NCBI GenBank assembly: GCA_016714795.1
Contig: JADKCA010000001.1
Location: forward strand, 806,001 to 870,000
DNA from: Sphingomonadales bacterium
GTDB taxonomy: Bacteria; Pseudomonadota; Alphaproteobacteria; Sphingomonadales; Sphingomonadaceae
Direction: 5' to 3'
Length of the DNA: 64,000 nt
The translations under genes and the position numbers were made by a program. Shown here piece by piece: positions 53,326-63,244 of the stretch. The notes under the pieces were generated by a model. It did not search any database. It saw only the letters and a list, made by a program, of their open reading frames with translations, and was not told where the DNA came from. Position 1 is the stretch's first letter, and the number at the start of each line of letters is the position of its first letter.

Positions 53326-54372
53326 ATGGCGGCCCTGTGGGACTTTCCCGATTTTGATGATCATGAAGATGTGCACCTGTTCCGCGATCCGGAAAGCGGG
53401 CTGACTGCCGTCATCGCGATTCATTCCACGCATCTCGGTCCGGCGGGCGGCGGTGTGCGCTTCTGGCATTATGCAGACAAGAATGCCGCCATCATCGATT
53501 CGCTGCGCCTGTCGCGCGGGATGAGTTACAAAAATGCCATGGCTGGCCTTGCCATGGGCGGCGGCAAGGGCGTGATCCTCGCGGGCGCTGACAAGATCAA
53601 GTCGCCCGCGATCATTGCTGCGTTCGCGCGCTCCATCGACCGGCTGGGCGGGCGCTATGTCACGGCGCAGGATGTGGGGATGAGCGCGCAGGACATGATT
53701 GATCTGCACGCAGTTACACCCTTCGTGTCCGGCCTTCCGCCCAAAGCGGGTGGCGCAGGTGGCGATCCCGGCCCGTCCACCGCAAAGGGCGTGTTTCTGG
53801 GCGTTCAGGCGGCGGCCAAGCGCGCGCTCGGCGCATCGGACATGAAGGGCGTTCGTGTCGCGATTCAGGGTGTTGGCAGCGTCGGCGGTGGGCTTGCCCG
53901 GTATCTGGCGGAAGCCGGGGCGATTCTGACTCTCGCCGACGTGGATCAGGGCCGCGCCCGACACCTGGCCAAAAGTCTTGGCGCGGCGGTTGTAGATGCA
54001 CACTGCATCATGACCGTCGAGGCGGATATTTTCAGCCCCTGCGCGCTGGGCGCCATCCTTGATGAAACCAGTATCGCGGACTTGCGTGTCAAAGCGGTGG
54101 CTGGCGGTGCCAATAACCAGCTCGCCCGGCCTGACCATGGCCGCGAGCTGCAAGCGCGGGGCATTCTTTATGCGCCAGATTATGTGATCAATGCAGGCGG
54201 CATCATCAATGTGGCGACTGAATATCTCGGCGATGGCGGCACAACCGAAGTGGACGCCAAAATTGCTGGAATCCCGTCGCGCCTATCGTCCATCTGGGAT
54301 GAAAGCACTGCCACCGGCCTGCCACCGTCCGACGTGGCAGATCGCATGGCCCGCAGCTTGATCGGACGCTGA
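53326..54372 (+). CDS. Leucine/branched-chain amino acid dehydrogenase
   Basis: A 348-residue Glu/Leu/Phe/Val dehydrogenase. The catalytic lysines are K69 in GMSYKNAMAG and K81 in MGGGKGVI, matching Bacillus LeuDH K68 and K80. NAD binding is shown by IQGVGSVGGGLARYL. It reversibly deaminates leucine, valine or isoleucine to keto acids, or acts on phenylalanine. The start at 53326 follows GAAGGTGA, 29 bases after tRNA-His. No operon partner beyond a small membrane protein 40 bases downstream. Confidence 0.9.
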   Translation: MAALWDFPDFDDHEDVHLFRDPESGLTAVIAIHSTHLGPAGGGVRFWHYADKNAAIIDSLRLSRGMSYKNAMAGLAMGGGKGVILAGADKIKSPAIIAAFARSIDRLGGRYVTAQDVGMSAQDMIDLHAVTPFVSGLPPKAGGAGGDPGPSTAKGVFLGVQAAAKRALGASDMKGVRVAIQGVGSVGGGLARYLAEAGAILTLADVDQGRARHLAKSLGAAVVDAHCIMTVEADIFSPCALGAILDETSIADLRVKAVAGGANNQLARPDHGRELQARGILYAPDYVINAGGIINVATEYLGDGGTTEVDAKIAGIPSRLSSIWDESTATGLPPSDVADRMARSLIGR

Positions 54373-54412
54373 GGGGGCTTGCCAACAGGCTGTGTCCGCG
54401 CGAAGATGCGCC

Positions 54413-54634
54413 ATGCGCAACACACTCTCCCTCATCATCGGATTCATTGCCCTCATTTTGGTGATTGTGGCCTTCATCCCGCTCTTGGGATGGGCCAATT
54501 GGTTCATCATTCCGCTGGCGATTATCGGCCTCGCCTTCGGGGCCATGTCTGACAAGACGAGCGGCAGAAACCTCAATCTGGTGGTGATCGCAGCGGGGGC
54601 TGTTCGGCTGATGCTGGGCGGAGGTCTGCTCTAA
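54413..54634 (+). CDS. Small two-helix membrane protein
   Basis: A 73-residue protein with two hydrophobic helices (TLSLIIGFIALILVIVAFIPLL and a second from WFIIPLAIIGLAFGAM) and a third weaker hydrophobic stretch at the C-terminus. The start at 54413 (MRNTL) is chosen since upstream codons fall in the gap. No family recognised; expression is plausible by spacing to the leucine dehydrogenase. Confidence 0.6.
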   Translation: MRNTLSLIIGFIALILVIVAFIPLLGWANWFIIPLAIIGLAFGAMSDKTSGRNLNLVVIAAGAVRLMLGGGLL

Positions 54635-54638
54635 TCCT

Positions 54639-54935
54639 TCAGACGGCGCGGTTTGCTGATCCACCCATCCCGAGCACCATGCGCAGCCGCGCCGGGCCGA
54701 GCGGATTGACAAACTCTGCGCTCAGAAACTCGTTCGCGTCTTCGCGGATTCGTGCCAGCACGTTGCCGGCCCCCGGCAGCCTCAGGCGAACGATTGCGCC
54801 CGGCTCCATATCGAACCGGGCATCGGCAACAAAGCCGGTTTCAGAAAGCGCGCGAATGACAATGTCCCGACCGTGAAATCCGGCCTGCGCGTGAGATTCG
54901 CCCGAACAGGACGCAAGGCGTGCACACAGATACAT
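54639..54935 (-). CDS. PilZ-domain protein
   Basis: A 98-residue protein with the PilZ-type pattern RDIVIRALSETGFVADARFDMEPGAIVRLRLPG and a terminal EFVNPLGPARLRMVL. The usual RxxxR and D/NxSxxG motifs for cyclic-di-GMP are only partly kept (ALSETG). The frame stays open to 55121, but that extension is less G+C-rich and unlike PilZ proteins, so ATG 54935 is favoured. It faces the small membrane protein convergently. Confidence 0.6.
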   Translation of the reverse strand: MYLCARLASCSGESHAQAGFHGRDIVIRALSETGFVADARFDMEPGAIVRLRLPGAGNVLARIREDANEFLSAEFVNPLGPARLRMVLGMGGSANRAV

Positions 54936-55188
54936 GGCCAACCGCACTCCCTGTTTTTTCGACCCGACATTGAACGTGCGAATCGGTTGCGCCCAATCAA
55001 AGATGTTCAAATGTTCAAGTGATTCCAACGTCTGGTCAAGACTTATCCACAGGCGAGCAGCATTGATCGCACCGAAATGGCGTGTGATCGTCCTTAACGA
55101 CAATCCGATTTGCTGCGTCACGGCCTGATCGCGTAAAGCAACCCTCAGTGTTCCGGCACCGAATCATAACGTCAGAAAGGGTTGCATC

Positions 55189-55590
55189 ATGGCTTGGGGT
55201 TCAAAATCAAACGATACGCACGAAGCGCCGCGCGGGAACAACGCCATGTCGTTTCTGGGCGGCGAAGTGGTCGTGCAGGGCAATATCACCGGCGGAGGCG
55301 ATCTGCATATCGATGCCGAAATCAATGGTGACGTGATGGGCAAGACCATCATCATCGGCAATAACGGTATCGTGCGCGGCAACATTCAGGCCGCAAAGGC
55401 CACCATTGCCGGAACCGTGGAAGGCACGATTTCCGCCGAAACGCTGATTGTTGAAAAGACCGCACGGGTGCGGGGTGACCTGTCTTATGCCAATGTATCG
55501 GTGGAAAATGGCGCACTGGTCGAAGGCCGCCTGACCCAGCAGGGCAAGGCTCATGCGGGCGAAGTGCAACTCGTCTCTGCGGCAGAATAG
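55189..55590 (+). CDS. Bactofilin (polymer-forming cytoskeletal protein)
   Basis: A 133-residue bactofilin: a short disordered N-terminus, then a beta-helical core from about residue 20 (SFLGGEVVVQGNITGGGDL) with regular GxI/V repeats (HIDAEINGDVMG, IIIGNNGIVRGNI, AKATIAGTVEGTI). It ends in a short tail. These self-assemble into filaments that organise cell-wall enzymes. AAAGGG precedes the ATG, and an oxygenase gene follows after two bases, probably in one transcript. Confidence 0.9.
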   Translation: MAWGSKSNDTHEAPRGNNAMSFLGGEVVVQGNITGGGDLHIDAEINGDVMGKTIIIGNNGIVRGNIQAAKATIAGTVEGTISAETLIVEKTARVRGDLSYANVSVENGALVEGRLTQQGKAHAGEVQLVSAAE

Positions 55591-55592
55591 CA

Positions 55593-56552
55593 ATGACGGG
55601 CGATGCAAGCGAAATCGAAGGCGTCCCTGCCCTGTCGTTAGCAAGTGCGGCACTGGATGCACACGGGTTTTCACAGGCCTTGGGCGCGTCTTTCGAGCGC
55701 TATGGCTTTGCCGTCATTGTCGATCACGGCATTGACGAGGCGCTGATCGCCAAGGGCTGGACCTTGACCGAGCAACTGTTTGCGCTGCCGGAAGAGGCCA
55801 AACGGGTCTATCACCGCGCAGACTTGGCCGGAGCGCGCGGCTATACGCCATTTGGCGTCGAGATTGCGAAGGACGCAGACAAGCACGATCTGAAGGAATT
55901 CTGGCACATCGGGCGCGACTTGCCGCCCGGCCATCGCTTCAGAGATCATATGGCAGACAATGTCTGGCCCAATGAAGTCGCCGATTTCGAGGCCACGTTC
56001 AAATCGCTCTACACAGCCTTTGACCATGCTGGGAACCGCCTGTTGTCTGCCATTGCCGACTATCTGCAATTGGGCTCAACCTGGTTTGACCCCGCTGTGA
56101 AGGATGGCAATTCGGTGATGCGTCTGCTGCATTATCCGCCCATTCCAATAGATGCGGATGGCATTCGTGCGGGCGCGCATGGCGATATCAACCTGATCAC
56201 GCTGTTGCTGGGCGCCGAAGAAGCGGGCCTGCAATTGCTGACCAAGCGCGGCAACTGGCTACCCGTCTTCCCGCCCAAAGGGGCCATGGTCATCAATGTG
56301 GGAGACATGCTGGAGCGGCTGACAAACAATCGGCTGCCTTCCACAATCCACCGCGTGGTGAACCCGCCGCCCGAACGCCGACACATTCCGCGCTATTCAA
56401 TGCCGTTCTTCCTGCATCTGGCGTCTGACTTCATGATCGAGACGTTGCCGGGCTGCATCGATGACGCCCATCCGGACCTCTATCCGCAACCGATCACGGC
56501 AGACCAGTTCCTGACGCAGCGGCTGCGCGAAATCGGCCTGCTGAAGGGCTGA
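55593..56552 (+). CDS. 2-oxoglutarate/Fe(II) oxygenase, isopenicillin N synthase-like
   Basis: A 319-residue non-heme iron oxygenase. The N-terminal DIOX_N region includes FSQALGASFERYGFAVIVDHGID. The iron triad is H and D in GAHGDINLITLL and the later H in STIHRVVNPPPERR, with R in RYSMPFF for 2-oxoglutarate. It oxidises a small molecule of unknown identity. It is directly coupled to the bactofilin gene and ends three bases from the convergent M17 peptidase. Confidence 0.88.
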   Translation: MTGDASEIEGVPALSLASAALDAHGFSQALGASFERYGFAVIVDHGIDEALIAKGWTLTEQLFALPEEAKRVYHRADLAGARGYTPFGVEIAKDADKHDLKEFWHIGRDLPPGHRFRDHMADNVWPNEVADFEATFKSLYTAFDHAGNRLLSAIADYLQLGSTWFDPAVKDGNSVMRLLHYPPIPIDADGIRAGAHGDINLITLLLGAEEAGLQLLTKRGNWLPVFPPKGAMVINVGDMLERLTNNRLPSTIHRVVNPPPERRHIPRYSMPFFLHLASDFMIETLPGCIDDAHPDLYPQPITADQFLTQRLREIGLLKG

Positions 56553-56554
56553 AC

Positions 56555-57940
56555 TCAGCTGCGGTAGCGGGATTTGAGGAAGGCCCAGGCAGCGCGCAGG
56601 CCCAGCGCCTCGCCACCCTTGGGGCGACCTGGCTTTGCAGCATTGCGCCACGCGAATGTATCCAGATGCATCCACGCCATGCCATCGGGCACAAAGCGGC
56701 GCAGGAACAGCGCGGCGGTGACGGCTCCGGCCATCCCCCCTTCCCCGCTATTGACCATATCCGCAATGTCGGACTTGAGCATGTCATCATAGCCAGACCA
56801 GAGCGGCAGCTGCCACACAGGATCATGCTGGGCAAGTGCAGCGCCCTGAAATGCATGCCCCAGTTCATGGTCGTTGGCGAAGAGAGCGGGGAGATCGGGA
56901 CCGAGGGCGACACGTGCTGCGCCGGTGAGCGTTGCAAAGTCCAGCATGAAATCCGGCTCGCATTCGGCAGCGCGCGTCAGCGCATCGGCGAGGATCAACC
57001 GCCCTTCGGCATCGGTATTGTCAATTTCTACGGACAGCCCCTTGCGACTGCGCACAATATCGCCCGGACGCATCGCATTGCCCGAAATCGCGTTTTCCAC
57101 TGCGGGAATGAGCAGATGCAGGCGAACCGGGAGACCCGCGCCCATGATCAGCCGTGCCAGCGCCAGTGCGTGCGCCGCGCCCCCCATATCCTTCTTCATC
57201 TGGCGCATTCCAGACGCAGGCTTGATGTTGAGCCCGCCTGAATCAAAGATCACGCCTTTGCCGATGATCGCCAGACGCGGCGCATCCGGCTCTCCCCATT
57301 CGAGTTCGATCATGCGTGGGGCGTGGCTGCGGTCTGCCGCCCTACCCACGGCGTGAACCAGCGGAAAGCCGCTTTCCAGCGCGTCGCCGCGCGTCACCGT
57401 CAAACTTGCCCCAAAGGTCCGCGCCTGCCGCTCCACCTCATGCTCCAGCGCGTCCGGCCCCAGATCGGAGGCGGGCACATTGACGAGATCACGCACGAGG
57501 GTTGTGGCTTCGGCCAGGCGCACCGTCTCAGCGATGTCTGCCGCATCGGAGGTCAACAACACGCGCGCCGGCACGGGTTCGCCGTCTTTGCGATAGCGGG
57601 CGAAGCGATAATGCGCGAGCAGCCACCCCAGAGCTCCGGGCAGCGTGTTGCCCCCCAGCACGCGATAGGTGCCTTCGGGGAGTTGCACGCACAGCCCGGC
57701 CAGTTCCCACGGCCCGGTATCCTTGGCGGCACCCGCCACGACCGACCATTCTCCGCCTGACCCGTCGGGGAGGATCAGAACCTCCCCTGCGGCGGCAGAA
57801 AAGCGGTTGGCCTCTGCCAAAGATCGCACGGACGCGGGCTGGGCCGCCTTCCAATCATCAAATGCTGCTTTTTCAATGATCTGGATGGTGCGGGCGGGCT
57901 GGCCAAGATCGGGCTGAAGCAAGGGAGAATAGTCAAACAT
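56555..57940 (-). CDS. M17-family leucyl aminopeptidase
   Basis: A 461-residue metallo-aminopeptidase. The two-metal and active-site signatures are visible: LAIIGKGVIFDSGGLNIKPA, MKKDMGGAA, and NTDAEGRLILADAL, the family signature. It releases N-terminal residues from peptides in the cytoplasm. The start at 57940 (MFDYSPLLQ) avoids an unsupported extension. It has no close operon partner; the terminator of the TonB receptor gene lies upstream. Confidence 0.9.
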   Translation of the reverse strand: MFDYSPLLQPDLGQPARTIQIIEKAAFDDWKAAQPASVRSLAEANRFSAAAGEVLILPDGSGGEWSVVAGAAKDTGPWELAGLCVQLPEGTYRVLGGNTLPGALGWLLAHYRFARYRKDGEPVPARVLLTSDAADIAETVRLAEATTLVRDLVNVPASDLGPDALEHEVERQARTFGASLTVTRGDALESGFPLVHAVGRAADRSHAPRMIELEWGEPDAPRLAIIGKGVIFDSGGLNIKPASGMRQMKKDMGGAAHALALARLIMGAGLPVRLHLLIPAVENAISGNAMRPGDIVRSRKGLSVEIDNTDAEGRLILADALTRAAECEPDFMLDFATLTGAARVALGPDLPALFANDHELGHAFQGAALAQHDPVWQLPLWSGYDDMLKSDIADMVNSGEGGMAGAVTAALFLRRFVPDGMAWMHLDTFAWRNAAKPGRPKGGEALGLRAAWAFLKSRYRS

Positions 57941-57990
57941 GCGCCACCTTGTGCGCAAAGCAGCTCGCCTGTGCAATGGCTGACACAAAC

Positions 57991-58017
57991 AAAAAGGGCG
58001 GCCCCGAAGGACCGCCC
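57991..58017 (-). terminator. Rho-independent terminator of the third TonB receptor gene
   Basis: On the minus strand GGGCGGTCC and GGGGCCGCCC form a stem with a TTC loop, followed by five Ts. It lies 26 bases past the receptor stop. Confidence 0.8.
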
Positions 58018-58042
58018 CAATTGGTTCAGGCAGTGAGTTCGA

Positions 58043-61017
58043 TCAGAACTTCACCTTCACGCCCGCGCGGAACGCACGGCCAACGATGCCCGTGCCACCC
58101 TGCACAGCATTGTAAAGGTGCGCACCGTAGGTGACGTGATCGATCGGAGGCATCCGGTCGAAGGCATTGAGCATGTTCATGTAGATCGTGAACTTGTCAT
58201 TGACTTCGAGGCTGGCTGCCAGATCAAGCGTGATGTAGCTCTTCACGCGGCACGGCGTGTAGCCCGAGGACAGGCCGCAGTCGCCAGCAACGCCACCCTG
58301 ATCTTCAGCGGACAGGTCATAGCCGCCGAAATAGTTGGCTGTACCTGTCAGCGAGAAGGCACCAGCATCAAGCGTGTTCTGCCAGGCTGCCATGCCAACG
58401 CGGCGGTACCCGTGTAAGCGGTCAGGTTGTAGTTACCGATGGTGCCTGCATAGCTTTCCTTGCCACCACTGGGGAACGTCGTGCTCAGTTCCATGATGTA
58501 GCTGGCTTCCGCCGTCGTGGTCCACTTGACCGGGCCGACATTGAACTTGCCGGTGGCCGAGAAGTCCAGACCTTCCGAACGCATGGTGTTAGCGTTCACA
58601 AAGCCCGACTGCACGAATGCAATGCGGGGAAGCAGCGTCGGATTGTTGATGTCCGCCGCATCCGGGATCACGGTGTAGCCAGCCGGGATCGGCTGACCGC
58701 TGTAATAGGCGTTGATAGCAACGGCCGTATCGGCAGTGGTGATCGCGTCGGTCTTCTTGATGTTGTAATAGTCGACCGTGAGCGCGATGTTGGACACCGG
58801 CTCAAACACGGCACCCAGCGTGATGTTGGTGCTCTTTTCAGGCTTCAGACCAGCCGTACCCAACGATGTCAGACCATAAGAGGTGCTGCGAACGTAGGTC
58901 GGGCAGGTCGAGAAGGTTGCCTTGGAGCAGCCATAGGTCGCCAGATAGGAGTCCGTATAGATGCCAGCTGACGCCGTCACGAAGCCGGTGGTCGGCAGCG
59001 CGTTCGATTCCGCAAAGGACGGAATACGGAAGCCCTTGGACCAGGTACCGCGCAGCGTGATCTGTTCGATCGGCTTGAACTTCAGTCCGGCCTTCGGAGA
59101 GAAGGAGGACTGACCGCTCGAATAATGGTCATAACGACCCGACAGGTTGATTTCGACCATGTCGATGATCGGCGCGTTGAGTTCGCCAAAGGTCGACCAC
59201 ACGGTACGCTTGCCCGAGGTGCCGAACGCGTTCAGGCGGAAATAGCGCTCCTTCGGACCCGAATAGTCGTCGTTCGCGCTGGGCGCATTGACGGATTCGC
59301 GACGGACCGAGCCACCAAGACCGAGCTGAAGCGGACCACCGGGCAGTTCGGCCAGCGTGCCGCTTACGATGAACTGGGCCTGATACTGAGCCGACTTCGA
59401 ATCGGTGATGTTCACCGGCGCGAGATAGTCACGAACGGCCTGCGTGTTGGCCGACGGATTGACGAAGTTGTACGAGCCGTCTGCCACCACGTCCAGCAGG
59501 TGCTGGATGTAGACATAGCCAGCAGACGTGCGGCGCAGCTTGACCTGCATCGCCGTGAAGTCCGCAGTGTAGTTCCAACCGTCAAACAGGTCGCCCTTGA
59601 CGCCGAAAGCAGCGCGATAGGCACGGTTGCGGGTCTGGTTGAATTCCTGAATGTCGGGAAGACGACCGAGAAGTCGACCGACCTGACCAGCCGCCGCGAA
59701 CGGGTTGTTCGGGTTCAGCTTCTTGTCCGTCGCGGTGTCGCAGTTCACGCGCGCGGCGCAAACCCAGACGGGCAGAGTCAGAACGGTGTTGCCATAAACG
59801 CCCGACGTTGCCGACGTGCTGTAGCGCGGGAAGTTGATGCCGGCCGGTGCGTTGGCACGAATGGTAGCCAGATTGCCCGAATAGCCAACCTTGGTCTGCA
59901 TATAGTTCAGCGCCAGATAGGCTTCGGTCGTGTCACCCAGCTTGTAGGTAGCGCGGCCCGAAATGCCATAGCGATCAATTTCAGGATTGATCACGCCATA
60001 AAGGTTGGTGATGTCTTCCTGACAGACCGTGGTCGGTGCCAGCGCGCTCGACGCCAGCTCGGCGGCCGTCAGATTGTGGCTGGGCAGGCCGTTGCAGCCC
60101 GGCGTCAACTGAACATAACGACCCTGTGCCGTGGTGTTCGCCGCATTATAGGGGCGGATCACGAACGGCGACGCTTGCGCGAAACCGGCGGTGTCGAACG
60201 TGCCATCAGCTTCGAGGCCGTTCAGCACATCGTTCGGGCCGCAATGGCCTTCAAAGCAGATGTTGCGCTTGTCATCCGTGTTGTACGGATAGCCGCGGTC
60301 ACGGTTGTAGAGCGCGGCGCTGTGATACTTGAAGCCGCTGACATAAGCGTTGAAGCCGTCTTCGTCGAGATCGCCAAAGCCAGCCGTTGCCGTGAGGCGG
60401 TGGTTGCCCGCGTCACCGCGCTGCGAGATGCCGGCTTCTGCACGAGCCGAGAAACCCTGGAACTGCTTCTTGGTGATGATGTTCACAACGCCCGCGATGG
60501 CGTCTGCACCGTAGGACGAAGACGCACCGTCGCGCAGCACTTCGACACGGTCGATGATGTCATCAGGAATGGTGTTGAGATCGACGAAGTTACGAGCACC
60601 GTCATCCGCCAGCGGATAATAGGCAGCGCGCATACCGTCGAACAGCACCAGCGTGGACGAGGTGGAGAGACCGCGCAGCGAGATGGCCGATGCACCGGCA
60701 CCGAACGCGCCGTTGGCGGTGAAGGAGTTGGTCAGCGCCGGGCCGTTATTGGCAGACAGCGTCTGGATCGATTCCTGAACCGTGTTCAGCGCGCGCTGAT
60801 CAAGCGATTCAGCCGTGACGGTCGTGACCGGCGAAACGGTGTCGAGATCGGTGCGACGCAGAATCGAGCCGGTGACGACGATTTCGTCCTTGGCGGCTTC
60901 TTCATCATCAGCGGATTGAGCGAAAGCAGGCGCGGAGATCAGCGCCAGGCCAAGCACGGCAGAAGCCACGCTCGCACGAAGGACTGCACCCTTCGCAAGG
61001 TAAGTGGTGTTTTTCAC
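58043..61017 (-). CDS. TonB-dependent receptor (large, peptide/nutrient type), frameshifted near the C-terminus
   Basis: A receptor of about 990 residues. Signal peptide (KNTTYLAKGAVLRASVASAVLGLALISAPAFA) and TonB box DEIVVTGSIL are followed by a plug with ALNTVQESIQTLSANNGP. GTG at 61017 with AAAGGGA upstream is the likely start. The main frame runs to 58348 and loses sense after NLTAYTGT; the barrel end (WQNTLDAGAFSLTGTANYFGGYD ... FRAGVKVKF) is in another frame. One missing base at about 58396-58412 explains it. The long barrel with TITLGAVFEP-type segments resembles peptide- or polymer-related receptors of sphingomonads. Substrate unknown. Confidence 0.88.
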
Positions 61018-61393
61018 GGCTATACATCCCTTTTGGTTCAACCGAGTTTCCCGAGCCCCCTGAGCACCGGGAACAGTCGATGAAGACCCTCATGCTGAGG
61101 AAAATCATCGATCATGATCGGGCCATGCGCCGCTGCTTTCAGACTGTAAAGCGCACGAACCGGCGGGTTTGGCGATTGCCAGCACCACTGTCGCAAATCT
61201 GCAACACCGCCCAAAACAGGAGATTGTATGTATTACTGACATTCGTGAAAGCGCGTTGCTGCACCGCACAAGTTTTAGCAACTATATTACAATATCGAAC
61301 ATCATCTGGAAATCGCGTTGCGTTCCGCGTGATCCCCGGAAATTTTGACCTGAGTCGTTGCACTGGCCGGACCAGCGGCCTAATCCTCGCTGC
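61018..61393. other. Divergent intergenic region between TonB receptor and pdxH
   Basis: About 375 bases without a convincing gene. It becomes A+T-rich at 61265-61310 (ACTATATTACAATATCG), a likely promoter stretch. It must hold the promoters for the receptor (minus) and pdxH (plus). No clear dyad or riboswitch was recognised. Confidence 0.5.
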
Positions 61394-61972
61394 ATGACAC
61401 CAGAACCCTTCTCGCTGTTCGACTCTTGGTATCAGGAAGCCCGAACCACCGAACCCAATGATTCGAATGCCATGGCCTTGGCGACCGCAGGAGCAGACGG
61501 CCTGCCGCATGTCCGCATGGTGTTGCTGAAAGGGCACGGACCGGATGGTTTCGTGTTCTATACCAATCAGGAAAGCAACAAGGGCCAACAGGTTGCGGAG
61601 CGCCCCTTTGCTGCAATGCTGTTCCACTGGAAATCGCTGCGGCGGCAGATCCGCATCGAGGGAAAATTGTGGGCAGTGACCGAAGCGGAGGGCGATGCCT
61701 ATTTCGCGTCACGACACCGCGACTCGCAATTGGGCGCTTGGGCGTCTGATCAGTCACGGCCTCTGGACCGCCGCGAGACATTTGAATCACGCTTTGAAGA
61801 GGCTAAAGCACGGTTTGAGGGCAAGGATGTTCCGCGCCCGCCGCATTGGGGCGGATACCGGTTGGACCCGGCCCGTATCGAGTTCTGGGAAGACCGCGCG
61901 CACCGCCTCCACCACCGCCGTGTCTTTCTGCGCGACGGCCAGGGCTGGACGGAAGGGCTGCTTTACCCTTGA
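61394..61972 (+). CDS. pdxH: Pyridoxamine 5'-phosphate oxidase
   Basis: A 192-residue FMN flavoprotein making pyridoxal 5'-phosphate from PNP or PMP. Signature segments are MALATAGADGLPHVRMVLLKG, FYTNQESNKGQQVAERPFAAMLFHW, RQIRIEG and the C-terminal PS01064-like IEFWEDRAHRLHHR ending LYP. The start at 61394 was chosen by homology; the ribosome site is weak. The stop overlaps the TTG start of the cation transporter. Confidence 0.95.
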   Translation: MTPEPFSLFDSWYQEARTTEPNDSNAMALATAGADGLPHVRMVLLKGHGPDGFVFYTNQESNKGQQVAERPFAAMLFHWKSLRRQIRIEGKLWAVTEAEGDAYFASRHRDSQLGAWASDQSRPLDRRETFESRFEEAKARFEGKDVPRPPHWGGYRLDPARIEFWEDRAHRLHHRRVFLRDGQGWTEGLLYP

Positions 61973-62883
61973 GCGCCGCACACACGCATCATCATGTCGA
62001 ACGCGGCGCACTCACCCGCCGCGCGGCCATCGCCAGTTCCGCGATGGCCGCGACATTGCTCGGCCTCAAAATCTGGGCGAGCTGGCAAACCGGTTCCGTC
62101 TCGATGCTGGGCTCTCTGGCGGATACGGCACTGGACATAATTGCGTCTCTGGCGACGCTTTATTCCGTTCAGCTTGCCGCGCAGCCTGCGGATGAACAGC
62201 ACGGTTTTGGCCATGGCAAGGCAGAGGCGCTGGCCGCTCTGTTTCAAACGATGCTGTTTGTCGGGTCCGCCATCGGGATCGGCTGGCGCGGGCTGTTGCA
62301 GCTTGGCAACGATCATCCGCCGGAGCATCCTGAGCTGGGGATTGGCGTTTCCCTGATCGCGATGGCCTTTACCTTTGCGCTGGTGCGGTATCAGCATCAA
62401 GTTGTCAAAAAGACCGGATCGGTCGCCATTCATGCCGACCATGTCCATTATTCCAGCGATCTCTACCTCAACGCGGCGGTCATCGTTGCGCTCAGCCTGA
62501 GTTACTGGACGGGCCTTAAGGGTGCAGACGCGGTTTTCGGCATCGGTATCGCAGGCTGGCTGCTGCTTCAGGCGCGCGATGTTTCATCCAGAGCGCTCGA
62601 CCAGCTGATGGACAAGGAATGGCCTGTCGAACGCCGAGACCGTTTTCTGGCGGTGGCTGAGACGCATCCCGAGTTGAGGGGCATTCACGACATGCGGACG
62701 CGCACCAGCGGCGCGCACGAGTTTGTCCAGTTCCACGTCTGGGTTGATCCAGACATGACCGTGCGCGAAGCGCATCGCGTGATGGATGAAATCGAAGCCA
62801 GTCTGGCCGAACATTTCCCCGGCGTGGAAATCCTGATCCACCCGGACCCGGAAGGGCATCTGGAACCGCATCACGACGTTTGA
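61969..62883 (+). CDS. Cation diffusion facilitator (FieF-like)
   Basis: A 304-residue CDF transporter with six membrane segments. Metal-site residues are visible in GSLADTALDIIASLA (DxxxD) and in AIHADHVHYSSDLYLN (HxxxD-type). A histidine-rich N-terminus (HTHHHVERG) and a cytoplasmic domain follow. It exports Zn2+, Fe2+ or similar ions. The start is TTG 61969, overlapping the pdxH stop (TTGA); the frame to 61846 shadows pdxH. Confidence 0.9.
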   Translation: MSAAHTHHHVERGALTRRAAIASSAMAATLLGLKIWASWQTGSVSMLGSLADTALDIIASLATLYSVQLAAQPADEQHGFGHGKAEALAALFQTMLFVGSAIGIGWRGLLQLGNDHPPEHPELGIGVSLIAMAFTFALVRYQHQVVKKTGSVAIHADHVHYSSDLYLNAAVIVALSLSYWTGLKGADAVFGIGIAGWLLLQARDVSSRALDQLMDKEWPVERRDRFLAVAETHPELRGIHDMRTRTSGAHEFVQFHVWVDPDMTVREAHRVMDEIEASLAEHFPGVEILIHPDPEGHLEPHHDV

Positions 62884-62944
62884 GACGGCAGCGTCGCATG
62901 GCGCGGCGGGATCGTCTTATTAGGCCAACAAATGCCGAGGCCTC

Positions 62945-63166
62945 TTAATCCGCCTCTTTGTCCAGCTCCGGGTCGGCAGGCGGCTTGGGTACGACCGGGA
63001 TCGCCGTATTGGCGACATTGGGCGCAGCCGCATTGCGATCCAGCGCAGCGGCGGCCTCATTGAGCTCCTCGGCCTCGCGACGGGTTACACCGCCATCTCC
63101 GGGATCGTTGAGCGAACCACAGGCGGCCAAGGCAACCGGCAGCAGGATCATCAACCGCTTTGCCAT
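62945..63166 (-). CDS. Small lipoprotein
   Basis: A 73-residue predicted lipoprotein: signal MAKRLMILLPVALAAC with lipobox LAAC, then a short polar region with helix-forming VTRREAEELNEAAAALD and a proline-rich acidic tail (PKPPADPELDKEAD). GGGAGG precedes; ATG 63166 has better spacing than 63172. Function unknown. Confidence 0.7.
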   Translation of the reverse strand: MAKRLMILLPVALAACGSLNDPGDGGVTRREAEELNEAAAALDRNAAAPNVANTAIPVVPKPPADPELDKEAD

Positions 63167-63185
63167 CTTCATCCTCCCGAAACGG

Positions 63186-63214
63186 AAAAAGGCTGCGTCC
63201 TTTCGGACACAGCC
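63186..63214 (-). terminator. Rho-independent terminator after the alanine-rich lipoprotein gene
   Basis: On the minus strand GGCTGTGTCC-GAAA-GGACGCAGCC followed by TTTTT. It lies between the two lipoprotein genes and ends the upstream one. Confidence 0.8.
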
Positions 63215-63244
63215 CTTCCCTGAATTCAAGCCGGTTGGGCCGAA

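Noticed and set aside
54936..55121. Longer PilZ protein starting at 55121
   Set aside because: The extra 62 residues lie in less G+C-rich, promoter-like sequence and do not resemble PilZ proteins; not fully excluded.
59125..61083. 652-residue open frame antisense to the third TonB receptor
   Set aside because: The opposite strand encodes a clear receptor; the antisense frame has low-complexity R/V/G composition and no domain.
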